Below are positions 25,389-34,275 of a stretch of 64,000 nucleotides of DNA, in pieces (the stretch's first letter is position 1; every line of letters starts with the position of its first letter). The stretch spans positions 1 to 64,000 of the forward strand of contig JAIBCM010000006.1 in NCBI GenBank assembly GCA_019694135.1, read 5' to 3'. The position numbers and the translations under genes are program-made. The notes beneath the pieces are model-generated. The model was given only the letters and a program-made list of their open reading frames with translations, was not told the origin of the DNA and did not search any database. The stretch comes from Verrucomicrobiia bacterium. Lineage in GTDB: Bacteria > Verrucomicrobiota > Verrucomicrobiia > JADLBR01 > JAIBCM01.

Positions 25389-25847
25389 TTAAAGTTTTAA
25401 CTCAGCTTGTGCCAGAACTTCAATAAATGCCTGTTCATCTGGAGCCATCAATAGCGCCTGACGAATCGTTTCCTGTTTTAATAACCTCGCAATCGTTCCC
25501 ACTAATCTCAAATAATCTGTGGCCATGCGTTTGGGTGTGCCCACCAAAAAAATGAGTCGAACCGTTTGATTCGAATTCTCAAATAAAACCCCTTCTCGAC
25601 TTCGACCCACCGCTAACACCATATCCGAAACATGATCCGTGCGTGCATGCGGGAGCGCCGTGTCAGCGCCTAAACATGTGGTTTCAATTCGTTCTCGCGT
25701 CAGCAAATCCTGATAAAATTTTTCGAAATCTTTGATCCGTTTATCCGCTCTTAAAAGTTCTGCCACTTCACGAATCGCAGCTGTGCGTTTCGTTTCTGTA
25801 ACACTCAACTTAATCAAGGATGGCTGAAGCAAAGTTTGAAGTCGCAT
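25389..25847 (-). CDS. PTS EIIA-2 domain protein (PtsN-like)
   Basis: The 152-residue protein is a fructose/nitrogen-type EIIA domain with the phosphorylatable His67 in DTALPHARTDHV and the conserved EGVLFENSNQTVRLIFLVGTP. No membrane EIIB/EIIC domain is attached or nearby, so it is more likely regulatory, as EIIA-Ntr is, than part of a sugar importer. It is transcribed with the LacI regulator 5 bases downstream, which may connect sugar-phosphate status with gene control. That link is inferred from proximity only. Confidence 0.88.
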   Translation of the reverse strand: MRLQTLLQPSLIKLSVTETKRTAAIREVAELLRADKRIKDFEKFYQDLLTRERIETTCLGADTALPHARTDHVSDMVLAVGRSREGVLFENSNQTVRLIFLVGTPKRMATDYLRLVGTIARLLKQETIRQALLMAPDEQAFIEVLAQAELKL

Positions 25848-25908
25848 GACAATGCCTTTACTAGCAAAAAACCGTGGCGACGTCTTCTGAAAATTTACTT
25901 ACTAACAA

Positions 25909-26781
25909 CTAAGTTACATTCGAACCGCGCCAATCCAATTTGCGTCTTAACACATCAAAAAAACGATAACCACGTGGCATCACCAACTGCAATTTTTCTT
26001 TAGCTAAACTAATTTCCGCCTCACAAGAAGAAGTCAAAATCGTTTCTCGATGACCATCCAAAGTTAAACGAAGCGAATCACCACGTTCCGGTTTTACACA
26101 AACAACGGATTGATTAGAAAAAATAACTGGTCGATTAGTTAAAGTATGTGGACAAATTGGCGTCAAAATTAAAACTGGCGCATTCGGAGTCACCACAGCA
26201 CCATTAGCAGAAAGTGAATAGGCCGTGCTACCGGTTGGCGTTGCAATAATAATGCCATCTGCAAAATAATTCGTCACCAAATCCGACCCAATGCGCACAC
26301 TCAAATGCGCCAATAGCGAACCTTGCTTACGAGCAAAAAGCGCTTCATTCAAAGCTAAGCCAATTTTTTTTCGACGTTGCTTCCCACATTTCACCCATAC
26401 TTCCAACAATGTTCGCTCATCCAAAAGCCAGTCGCCGCTTAAAAAATCTTTAACTCCTTGTTCCGTGCGTGAACGAGGTGTCGAAGTCAAAAATCCTAAG
26501 CTTCCTAAATTAATTCCCAAAACTGGACACTGCTGCTTCGCGACCAATCCCACCAGTGAAAGTAATGTTCCATCTCCGCCCGCAACAATTAACCCTTTCA
26601 CCTTGCGAACCAAATGCGACAACGGTAATCCTTGTTTTCCTAGAAACGCAGCAGTTTCTTTTTCTAAAAAAATTTCACAACCCCTATTCCGCGCCACATT
26701 CTGAATCTCCCGCCCCACTTCACGAGCTTCAGGCCGTTTGATATTCAAAACCAACCCTACTTTATTAATAATCGCGCGCAT
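25909..26781 (-). CDS. nadK: NAD kinase
   Basis: NadK phosphorylates NAD to NADP. The 290-residue protein holds the GGDGT motif (68-72, catalytic Asp70), the NE motif in ALNEALFARK and the NAD-binding ATPTGSTAYSLSANGAVV. TICPHTLTNRP is replaced here by TPICPHTLTNRPV, also a family form. The start overlaps the tlyA 3' end by 25 bases, so the two are coupled. The order dxs-tlyA-nadK is common in bacteria. Confidence 0.96.
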   Translation of the reverse strand: MRAIINKVGLVLNIKRPEAREVGREIQNVARNRGCEIFLEKETAAFLGKQGLPLSHLVRKVKGLIVAGGDGTLLSLVGLVAKQQCPVLGINLGSLGFLTSTPRSRTEQGVKDFLSGDWLLDERTLLEVWVKCGKQRRKKIGLALNEALFARKQGSLLAHLSVRIGSDLVTNYFADGIIIATPTGSTAYSLSANGAVVTPNAPVLILTPICPHTLTNRPVIFSNQSVVCVKPERGDSLRLTLDGHRETILTSSCEAEISLAKEKLQLVMPRGYRFFDVLRRKLDWRGSNVT

Positions 26782-27497
26782 AATAAAAATTCCTGATTTC
26801 CTTCTTTACCCAAAATTGGCGAAGGCACCACTCCTAAAATTTCAAAATTAGTCTCCGCACTGAGCCAATTCGAAATTCTTTTTACAGCTTGTTGACGCAA
26901 CGATTCCTCACGCACCACGCCACCTTTTCCCACCTCGTCAGCTTTTAATTCAAACTGCGGTTTAATCAAAGCAATCACCAAACCTTCCGGCTTCAATTGT
27001 TCGGCAATTCGCGGCCACAATAAAGTCTGAGAAATAAAAGAAACATCCATTACGGCCATGTCAAAAAGATCACCCAATTCACCCGGCGCTAAATGCCTGG
27101 CATTTTTTCCCTCCACCACCTTGACTCGCGCATCCTGACGCAATTTCCAATGTAGTTGACCTTGACCCACGTCCAACGCTACAACCTCAGCAGCGCCGTG
27201 TTGCAATAAACAATCAGTAAATCCACCCGTAGAAGCGCCAATATCCAAAACTCGCTTTGCCAACACGGGAACAGAAAAATGTTTTAGCGCATGTTCCAGT
27301 TTTAAGCCGCCACGACTCACATAGCGTTCGGGAGTTTTAACAATAATCTCTACTTGTGCATCAAATGTTTCACTCGCTTTAAAAACTTTTTTTTGATTTA
27401 CCATTACCTCACCCGCCATGACCAACGCCTTCGCCTTCTCCCGAGATTCTACCAAACCTCGCTCAACCAAAAGAATATCAATGCGTTGTTTGCTCAT
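26757..27497 (-). CDS. tlyA: TlyA-family rRNA 2'-O-methyltransferase
   Basis: TlyA proteins methylate rRNA ribose and were first described as haemolysins. The 246 residues contain an N-terminal S4 RNA-binding domain (RIDILLVERGLVESREKAKALV). A Rossmann methyltransferase follows with SAM motif VLDIGASTGGFTDCLLQHGA, the acidic VALDVGQGQLHWKL, catalytic Lys region KPQFE (LIKPQFELK) and Asp in MDVSFIS. The start ATG at 27497 gives the family N-terminus MSKQRIDILLVERG. It lies 59 bases after dxs, with two hairpins in the gap. Confidence 0.94.
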   Translation of the reverse strand: MSKQRIDILLVERGLVESREKAKALVMAGEVMVNQKKVFKASETFDAQVEIIVKTPERYVSRGGLKLEHALKHFSVPVLAKRVLDIGASTGGFTDCLLQHGAAEVVALDVGQGQLHWKLRQDARVKVVEGKNARHLAPGELGDLFDMAVMDVSFISQTLLWPRIAEQLKPEGLVIALIKPQFELKADEVGKGGVVREESLRQQAVKRISNWLSAETNFEILGVVPSPILGKEGNQEFLLCARLLIK

Positions 27498-27508
27498 GAC
27501 GAATACAG

Positions 27509-27551
27509 GACAACCGTCTTGGTTGTCTTTCTCTAAACAAGCGAGACGCTT
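27509..27551. repeat. Two small hairpins in the dxs-tlyA gap
   Basis: A 7-bp stem GACAACC (27509-27515) and GGTTGTC (27521-27527) with loop GTCTT is followed by AAGCG (27539-27543) and CGCTT (27547-27551) around AGA. The first resembles the hairpin motif inside the MITE-like element at 9295 and the one at 36767. It is either an extragenic repeat remnant or an intercistronic RNA structure. Confidence 0.55.
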
Positions 27552-27556
27552 CTACA

Positions 27557-29464
27557 TTAAGCCACTGCTGCAGGTACACCAGTAATCTGACGTTGCTTCG
27601 CTAGCCGACCCAAAATTTTTTCAATTGCGGCTTGCACCGTTACACCATTTTTTTCTCGTAAAACATCGAGTCTGCCGTGTTCGATAAATTCATCCGGCCA
27701 TCCAATCCGCACGACTGGTGTTTTAATGCCACGATCGGACAATTCTTCAATCACCGCGCTACCAAAACCGGCTTTCAAAACATGATCTTCCAATGTGCAA
27801 ATCACTTCAACACTGCGAGCAAAAAATTCTAAAGTGCCCGTGTCCAAAGGCTTGATAAATCGCGGATTGACCACTGCGCAAGAAATACCTTGTTTTTCTA
27901 ATTCGTCAGCCACTTTTAAGCCCATTGCTAACATATTGCCCAACCCCAAAATAGCAACCTGTTTACCATGACGAATGACTTCGGCTTTTCCAATCTCGAG
28001 CAACTTCGGCTGCGCTTTTATGGCAACTCCTTGTCCCGCACCACGAGGATAACGAATCGCACTCGGTCCTTCATGATGCATTGCGGTAAAAAGCATATCG
28101 GCAAATTCGTCTTCATCCTTGGGCTGCATGTGGATGAGATTAGGCACACCTCTTAAATAGGCGATGTCGAACAAACCATGATGAGTGGGTCCATCATCTG
28201 GAGATAAACCGCCGCGATCCATACAAAAAACAACAGGCAAATTTTGCAAGCAAACATCATGCACAATCTGATCGTAAGCCCTTTGCAAAAAGGTAGAATA
28301 AATCGCACAGAAAGGTTTGAAGCCTTGGGTCGCCAAACCTGCCGCAAATAAAACAGCATGCTCTTCAGCAATACCCACATCAAAATATTTATCAGGATGT
28401 TTCGGCTGAAATCGATCTAACCCTGTGCCATTGGGCATAGCGCCAGTAATAGCCACCACTTTTTGATTCATGTCGGCTAATTTTACCAGAGTGTCGGCAA
28501 AAACTTCAGAGTAGGTAGGCACGGCAGCAGTCGATTGAAGTTCACCCGTATCAGGATGATAAGCGTTCGGCCCTACACCATGAAACTTTTTCTGTTTCGA
28601 CATGGCCAGTTCAAAACCCTTGCCTTTTTTCGTAATCGCGTGAAGCAGCACGGGATGATTTTGTTCCTTTAAAAATTCAAATGTCTTAATGAGCGTTGGC
28701 AGATCGTGCCCATCCAAAGGACCATAATAAGTGAAACCAAACTCTTCAAAAAGCGTGCTGGGCAATGCTAAACCTTTTAATCCTTCTTCAACTTTATGAG
28801 CAAATTTTAAAGCTCGTTGGCCACCGATTTTTTCTAAAAATTTCTCTGCTCTTTCATGCACATGAGCATAAGTGGGATTGGTTACAATTTTATTAAAATA
28901 GTTCGCAATCGCACCCACATTTTTATCAATCGACCATTCGTTATCATTCAAAATCACCACCAGCCGTTTGGTGGAATCCTTCACATTATTCATCGCTTCA
29001 AATGTGATGCCACAAGTAAAAGCCGCATCGCCACAAAGCGCGGTAATATTTTCATTGCCCCCCCGCTTATCTCGTCCCACTGCCATTCCCAAAGCTGCTG
29101 ACAAAGCTGTGCCCGCATGACCCGCGCCGTAATGATCGTGCTCACTTTCGGTTCGCAACATAAAACCGTTCAACCCCTGATATTGGCGCATCGTGCCAAT
29201 TTGAGACGCGCGACCCGTTAACATTTTATGCACATAACACTGGTGACTGACGTCCATGAGAAGTCGATCTTCTGGCGAATTAAAAACGTAATGCCAAGCG
29301 ATGGTTAACTCCACAACACCCAGGTTCGGCCCTAAATGACCGCCTGTTTTGGCTAAAGTGGTAATTAACTCGTCACGAATTTCCTGAGCGAGTGTCTCCA
29401 ACTGATCTATCTTTAACTTTTTAAGATCTGCGGGAGAATGAATCATATCCAAGTATCCTGCCAT
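27557..29464 (-). CDS. dxs: 1-deoxy-D-xylulose-5-phosphate synthase
   Basis: Dxs joins pyruvate and glyceraldehyde 3-phosphate with thiamine diphosphate, the first step of the MEP isoprenoid pathway. The 635-residue protein has HLGPNLGVVE (43-52), YGAGHAGTALSAALGM and RYPRG near the C-terminal domain. The cofactor motif reads GDAAFTCGITFEAMNN (145-160), whereas the usual form is GDGALTGGM-x-EALN; the later NDNEWSI is typical. Similar forms occur, as far as I recall, in Verrucomicrobia and Planctomycetes. A pathway link to the lycopene cyclase at 19.4 kb is plausible. Confidence 0.94.
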   Translation of the reverse strand: MAGYLDMIHSPADLKKLKIDQLETLAQEIRDELITTLAKTGGHLGPNLGVVELTIAWHYVFNSPEDRLLMDVSHQCYVHKMLTGRASQIGTMRQYQGLNGFMLRTESEHDHYGAGHAGTALSAALGMAVGRDKRGGNENITALCGDAAFTCGITFEAMNNVKDSTKRLVVILNDNEWSIDKNVGAIANYFNKIVTNPTYAHVHERAEKFLEKIGGQRALKFAHKVEEGLKGLALPSTLFEEFGFTYYGPLDGHDLPTLIKTFEFLKEQNHPVLLHAITKKGKGFELAMSKQKKFHGVGPNAYHPDTGELQSTAAVPTYSEVFADTLVKLADMNQKVVAITGAMPNGTGLDRFQPKHPDKYFDVGIAEEHAVLFAAGLATQGFKPFCAIYSTFLQRAYDQIVHDVCLQNLPVVFCMDRGGLSPDDGPTHHGLFDIAYLRGVPNLIHMQPKDEDEFADMLFTAMHHEGPSAIRYPRGAGQGVAIKAQPKLLEIGKAEVIRHGKQVAILGLGNMLAMGLKVADELEKQGISCAVVNPRFIKPLDTGTLEFFARSVEVICTLEDHVLKAGFGSAVIEELSDRGIKTPVVRIGWPDEFIEHGRLDVLREKNGVTVQAAIEKILGRLAKQRQITGVPAAVA

Positions 29465-29584
29465 AACCTAAACAGTATCGGATAACTTAAAAAGAAAGCA
29501 AGACTGGTTTTTAAGTTTGAAAAACTTCAATAACTTCATATTTTAGCCGCTTATTGTTAATTAAAACTTAACCAAAGGAAATTT

Positions 29585-30064
29585 ATGGCACTGGCAATTG
29601 GACAAAAAGCACCGGATTTTACCCTGAAAACCAAACGCGGCGAAGCGATCGAAGACGTGCAACTCAGCAATAATTTTGGAAAACGTAACACTGTTTTACT
29701 CTTTTTTCCCCTTGCCTTCACCGGCGTCTGCACTCAAGAAATGTGCGATATTTCCTCCGGCCTCAAAGCTTACGAGTCCCTTAATGCTGATGTCATCGGC
29801 GTGAGTGTTGACAGCCCCTTTGCGCAAGAAGCCTGGGCGCAAAAAGAAAAAATTTCTATTAAACTCGCCAGCGATTTAAACAAAGCTACCACTCAAGCTT
29901 ACGATGTCGTTTTCCCCAATTTAGCTGGCATTGGCGATACGGCTGCTCGCGCAGCATTTGTGATTGATAAGACAGGCACTATTCAATACAGCGAACAAAC
30001 TCCAACCCCTAAAGATTTGCCTGATTTTGGAAAGGTAAGAGCTGCTTTGGAAAAATTGAAATAA
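29585..30064 (+). CDS. Peroxiredoxin (AhpC/TSA family, AhpE-like)
   Basis: The 159-residue thiol peroxidase has the AhpE/Prx5-like layout, with peroxidatic Cys49 in PLAFTGVCTQEMCDI and a second cysteine, Cys54, five residues later that may act as resolving thiol. The conserved Arg is in GDTAARAAFVIDKTG. It reduces hydrogen peroxide and organic peroxides in the cytoplasm, with electrons from thioredoxin or a similar donor. An AAAGGA ribosome site lies 7 bases before the ATG at 29585. It diverges from dxs. Confidence 0.93.
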   Translation: MALAIGQKAPDFTLKTKRGEAIEDVQLSNNFGKRNTVLLFFPLAFTGVCTQEMCDISSGLKAYESLNADVIGVSVDSPFAQEAWAQKEKISIKLASDLNKATTQAYDVVFPNLAGIGDTAARAAFVIDKTGTIQYSEQTPTPKDLPDFGKVRAALEKLK

Positions 30065-30073
30065 ATTCAAGCT

Positions 30074-30793
30074 TCAACTTATCTTTTCCATAAAATGCCG
30101 GATATCCAGGGCTAGTTGCGATTCGTAGAAATAATCTTTTCCTTTCCAATGAAACTTCAATCGGCTGGCATGCAAAGCATGACGTTTAAATAAAAGTTTT
30201 TGGGCCATTTTATCTGTCCAACCATTTTTGATAAATTCCAGATAAAGTTTTTCGTCAGGGCCATAAATTTTATCTCCCACAACGGGATGTCCTAAAGAAG
30301 AAAGATGCACGCGAATTTGGTGCAACCGTCCCGTGTGCAAGCGAATGCGCAACCAGGTAAACCCTTTAAATCGTTTTATTGTCCAGTATTCGGTTCGGGA
30401 CGGGTAACCACTTTCAATCACGGCTTGTTTGAGATAAATTTCTGATGGTTGATGTTTTCCCTGCCGATCCAAAGGAAGATCAATAAAGTCATGATCTTTC
30501 AGGCAATGCCCCCAAACCACTGCCTGATATTCTTTGCCAATTGCACGTTGTGCGGTCATCTTTCCCAAAAGTGAAGCAGCTTCTGCATTTCGGCTTACTA
30601 ATAATAATCCGCTCGTTTCACGATCCAGACGATTGATCAAAGCCAAAGTATTTTTAGGATAACGCTTCTTTAATTCGTCAATTACAGTCCACTCCCCAGT
30701 TAATTTCGTGGGGTGCACCAGCCAATGCGCCGGCTTTTCCACCACCAAAAAATCCGACTCTTCCGCAATAACTTTAACCGTTTGGGGCAACAT
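30074..30793 (-). CDS. RluA-family pseudouridine synthase
   Basis: A stand-alone synthase without an S4 domain, about 239 residues from the ATG at 30793. The upstream in-frame extension to 30868 encodes a hydrophobic/basic leader, overlaps the divergent gene and is probably not used. The catalytic Asp lies in NRLDRETSGLLLV. RIRLHTGRLHQIRVHLSSLG and the final LALDIRHFMEKIS are family-like. The length fits the RluA/TruC group, which modifies rRNA or tRNA uridines. It is a second, shorter paralogue of the RluA half of the 4.2-kb fusion. Confidence 0.92.
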   Translation of the reverse strand: MLPQTVKVIAEESDFLVVEKPAHWLVHPTKLTGEWTVIDELKKRYPKNTLALINRLDRETSGLLLVSRNAEAASLLGKMTAQRAIGKEYQAVVWGHCLKDHDFIDLPLDRQGKHQPSEIYLKQAVIESGYPSRTEYWTIKRFKGFTWLRIRLHTGRLHQIRVHLSSLGHPVVGDKIYGPDEKLYLEFIKNGWTDKMAQKLLFKRHALHASRLKFHWKGKDYFYESQLALDIRHFMEKIS

Positions 30794-30855
30794 TACTCTT
30801 TTTTCTTTTTTCTTTCTGTGAATTTTTTTGTAAAAGTTTACAAAAATAAAACCTA

Positions 30856-31812
30856 ATGACAACCCCACAGCCTAAATTAATTATTCAAATTCCCTGTCTC
30901 AACGAAGAAGAAACTCTGCCTATTACCGTTAGCGACTTACCTCAAAACATTTCTGGCATTAGTAAAATCGAGCGTCTTGTCATTGATGATGGCTCGACCG
31001 ATCGTACTGTGGAGGTGGCGCGCGCAAATCACGTAGAGCATATTTTATCATTAGGACGACGCTGCGGACTAGCTAAGGCATTTATGTCTGGAATTACTCG
31101 CGCTTTGGAGCTCGGCGCGGATATTATTGTTAATACCGATGCAGACAATCAATATGTCGGCGCCGATATCGCAAAGTTAGTAGAGCCGATTCTCAAAGGC
31201 GAAGCCGATGTCGTGATTGGCGCACGGCCCATCTCAAAAATCAGTCATTTTTCGCCTTTGAAAAAAATCCTGCAAAAGCTGGGCAGCGCTGTGCTTCGAC
31301 AAATTTCGCAAACCACAGTCGTCGACGCCCCAAGCGGTTTTCGCGCTTACTCGCGAGAAGCCGCTCTACGGATGAGCGTTTTTTCGCGTTTTACTTATAC
31401 GATGGAGACTCTTATTCAAGCGGGCCGACAAGGATTACGTGTCGTGAGCGTACCTATTCGCGTCAATGGCAAACTTCGCGAATCGCGACTTTTCAAAGGC
31501 ATGGGACGTTATATCGCCCGCTCTATGACAACGATGATTCGCATTTACGTGCTCTACGCGCCCTTGCGATTTTTTCTCTGGCTGGGCACACCGCTTTTTT
31601 TAGCAGGCATGCTTTTCATGGTGCGATGGTTGATTTTCTTTTTAGAAGGCAGCGAACGCACGCGCATCCCATCCCTTATTTTAGCTGCCGTTTTAATTTT
31701 GATGGGTGTTCAACTACTCGCACTGGGTGTGATCGCTGACCTCATCGCAAAAAATCGAATGCTGTCCGAAGAATTAGTTTATCGCGCGCGAAAAAGCGCG
31801 TTAAATCTCTAA
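30856..31812 (+). CDS. GT2-family membrane glycosyltransferase (polyprenol-phosphate sugar type)
   Basis: Residues 8-230 form a GT-A domain with IIQIPCLNEEETLP, the acidic VIDDGSTDRT and the metal-binding DADNQY (D-x-D equivalent). Two membrane helices (about 235-300) end the 318-residue protein. This DPM1/GtrB-like layout adds a sugar to polyprenyl phosphate at the inner membrane face, the donor that GT39-like enzymes such as the one at 6.6 kb use. The link between the two is a hypothesis. The ATG overlaps only the unused leader of the divergent pseudouridine synthase. Confidence 0.9.
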   Translation: MTTPQPKLIIQIPCLNEEETLPITVSDLPQNISGISKIERLVIDDGSTDRTVEVARANHVEHILSLGRRCGLAKAFMSGITRALELGADIIVNTDADNQYVGADIAKLVEPILKGEADVVIGARPISKISHFSPLKKILQKLGSAVLRQISQTTVVDAPSGFRAYSREAALRMSVFSRFTYTMETLIQAGRQGLRVVSVPIRVNGKLRESRLFKGMGRYIARSMTTMIRIYVLYAPLRFFLWLGTPLFLAGMLFMVRWLIFFLEGSERTRIPSLILAAVLILMGVQLLALGVIADLIAKNRMLSEELVYRARKSALNL

Positions 31813-31827
31813 GATTTCTTTAATAAT

Positions 31828-34200
31828 TTATTTCGGCCCCACCAATTTCGTTTTCTTAGGCAAAGTCGTAATAGGCGTAGGAGAAGCGCTAATATTATCC
31901 TCGCTCACATAACCTACATTACGCTTTTTATCGATCATCACAATATCCATCTTAGCATCTTGATTCATGTCCAACATCAACACCGGCTTTTGTCCTTTAG
32001 CCACGCTTCCTAACTCTATGGAATCTCCTAAATTTAAACCGGTAATAATTTGTTGAGAAAGCTTTCTACCTTTAATGGTAATGACTTTTCCTTTTTGCCA
32101 GGAAAACAGTTTCCCCTTCAACTTTCCACTTATGGGCTGAAATTCTGTAGCAAAACTTTTGCCTAAATTTTCAGCCAGGAAAAGATTCTTCCCTTTTTTT
32201 AACACCAAATCCAGCTTATCATCTCTGACTCCAGTTAAAGCACCCGCTCCCACGTAACGATGTTTTTTAGGCAAAACAAAATTGATTTCTCCAATCACTG
32301 TGGGTGTCACGGGCGAACCTTGATTGTCCAATTGGTAAAGTTTTAACTGTGTTTTACTCGATTTCACTAGAATATCACTCACCCCGCCATCATCAAAATC
32401 CAAACTGCTCAAGAGTTTGGTCTTTTTAGCTAAGCGATTTCCCGTAGGCACGATTTTCGTGGGCAAAGAAACATCGATATCTCCCTCGGGCTTAATCGAA
32501 TCTCCTTCTCTTAACAAGGGCAACACTTTTAAACTCTTTCGAGGTCCTTGAATCAGTAAATCCGGTGCAAAATTAGCCGTGAAATCGCCTTGAGGACTAT
32601 AGTCCCGACCGTAAATAATATAGCTTTGGCCCGCATTCATAAGCCCATTAGGATCGGCTGAAGAAGCTCCTACAATAAAGTCATCTACCCCATCGCCATT
32701 GACATCGCCAATGCCGCTCACACCTGAACCGGCAAAATCTGCAGGAAGATTGCCATTTAAAGTAAACCCATTACTTGCATTCAAAGCGCTTAATTCTACG
32801 CTCGCCTCAAATCCGGCACGATTTGCAAAAACTATATAAGCTTGGCCGGCATTCGTTTTTCCATTAAAGTCGGCAAAGGCAGCGCCTACCAATAAATCCC
32901 CTAAACCGTCACCATTAATATCGCCAGCATTAGCAACTGACCCTCCTGAGCGATCCAAGACATTAATTCCGTTCAATACAAAGCCTTTACTGTTATTGAA
33001 AGCGCTCAGTTCCATGCTCGCTTCAAAACCAGTCGTTTTGCCCAAAATCACATAACTTTTTCCCGCCTCTGATTTGCCATTAGGATCAGCGCCACGCGCG
33101 CCAATAATGACGTCACCCATTCCATCCCCATTGACATCGCCCGCGCCACTAACCGAGATACCGGTGTAGTCACCGGCATTGGCTCCATTTATTTTAAAAC
33201 CGTTATTCCCATTTAAACTATTTAATGAAAAAGTTGGTTCAAAAGGCGTTGTCTTTCCAAAAATCACATAACACTGTCCCGCATCAATTTTGCTATTGGG
33301 ATCAGCGCCACGAGCACCAATAATCAAATCATTAATTCCATCGCCATTTATATCCCCAGCACCATCCAAAGAACTCCCAGAAAAATCGTTAGGATTAATA
33401 CCGTTAATAATAAAACCATTATTCCCATTTAAGCTATTTAACGCAATGACAGGAGAAAACCCATCTTGACTTCCAAAAATGATATAACTTTTGCCAGCAA
33501 ATCCCCCTGCACTTCCAGCGCCTACCGCAAAATCCTCAATTCCATCACCGTTCAAATCGCCTATGCCGCTCACTTTACTGCCGGAACGATCATTGATGCT
33601 CGTTCCATTTAATACAAAACCGTTACTTCCATCTAAGCTAGTCAGCTCAATAGCAGACTCAAATTCTGTTGTCCTTCCAAAGATTACATAGCTTTTTCCT
33701 GCTGAGCTTACCCCGTTAGGATCCGCGTTAAAAGCACCTATCACTAAATCGTCTAAACCATCACCATTTATATCGCCAATGCCGCTAGCCGAAAAACCTA
33801 AATTATCTCCTGCGCTCGCCCCATTAATTATGAACCCATTGGAGCCGTCTAATTGACCCCCTTCTACCTGTGATCCCAAACCTCCCTTTTTACCGAAAAT
33901 AACATAACACTGCCCCGCGTTGCTTTTACCATTCGGATCTGCATAAGGAGCATCAATAATAAAATCCTCAATACCATCTCCATTCACATCGCCAATGCCG
34001 CTAACTGAAGCTCCTAATTGATCTCCAGCAAAATTGCCATTAATTAAAGTGCCAAACGCTTCATTAGGAAAATTAGAAAAACTAATAGTTGACGGGAAAG
34101 GCTCTGCCTTAATAAGGTCAGGAATAGGAAGCAATACACTTAGAGTCAATAAGTTATGTAAATTATTTTTTCTTTTTATTAAACGGTGGAAATGATTCAT
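31828..34200 (-). CDS. Secreted FG-GAP (integrin-type) beta-propeller protein
   Basis: From the ATG at 34200 the product has 790 residues and a signal peptide ending near PIPDLIKA. Seven FG-GAP repeats follow, each with the calcium-binding pattern GIGDVNGDGIEDFIIGA and ending AGQCYVIFGK or a close variant. This is a seven-bladed integrin-alpha-like propeller. The C-terminal 270 residues are a separate VCBS-like part with further Asp-rich loops and end in LPKKTKLVGPK. The last residues resemble those of the Calx-beta protein at 52.8 kb, so the two may share a cell-surface or export signal. Function is probably adhesion or binding at the surface. Confidence 0.9.
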   Translation of the reverse strand: MNHFHRLIKRKNNLHNLLTLSVLLPIPDLIKAEPFPSTISFSNFPNEAFGTLINGNFAGDQLGASVSGIGDVNGDGIEDFIIDAPYADPNGKSNAGQCYVIFGKKGGLGSQVEGGQLDGSNGFIINGASAGDNLGFSASGIGDINGDGLDDLVIGAFNADPNGVSSAGKSYVIFGRTTEFESAIELTSLDGSNGFVLNGTSINDRSGSKVSGIGDLNGDGIEDFAVGAGSAGGFAGKSYIIFGSQDGFSPVIALNSLNGNNGFIINGINPNDFSGSSLDGAGDINGDGINDLIIGARGADPNSKIDAGQCYVIFGKTTPFEPTFSLNSLNGNNGFKINGANAGDYTGISVSGAGDVNGDGMGDVIIGARGADPNGKSEAGKSYVILGKTTGFEASMELSAFNNSKGFVLNGINVLDRSGGSVANAGDINGDGLGDLLVGAAFADFNGKTNAGQAYIVFANRAGFEASVELSALNASNGFTLNGNLPADFAGSGVSGIGDVNGDGVDDFIVGASSADPNGLMNAGQSYIIYGRDYSPQGDFTANFAPDLLIQGPRKSLKVLPLLREGDSIKPEGDIDVSLPTKIVPTGNRLAKKTKLLSSLDFDDGGVSDILVKSSKTQLKLYQLDNQGSPVTPTVIGEINFVLPKKHRYVGAGALTGVRDDKLDLVLKKGKNLFLAENLGKSFATEFQPISGKLKGKLFSWQKGKVITIKGRKLSQQIITGLNLGDSIELGSVAKGQKPVLMLDMNQDAKMDIVMIDKKRNVGYVSEDNISASPTPITTLPKKTKLVGPK

Positions 34201-34275
34201 CTTATTATAATGTAAACTAATGCTCACTATTTAACAATAGTCAAAATTTTTCTCAATAAAAAGCGTCTAAATGTT

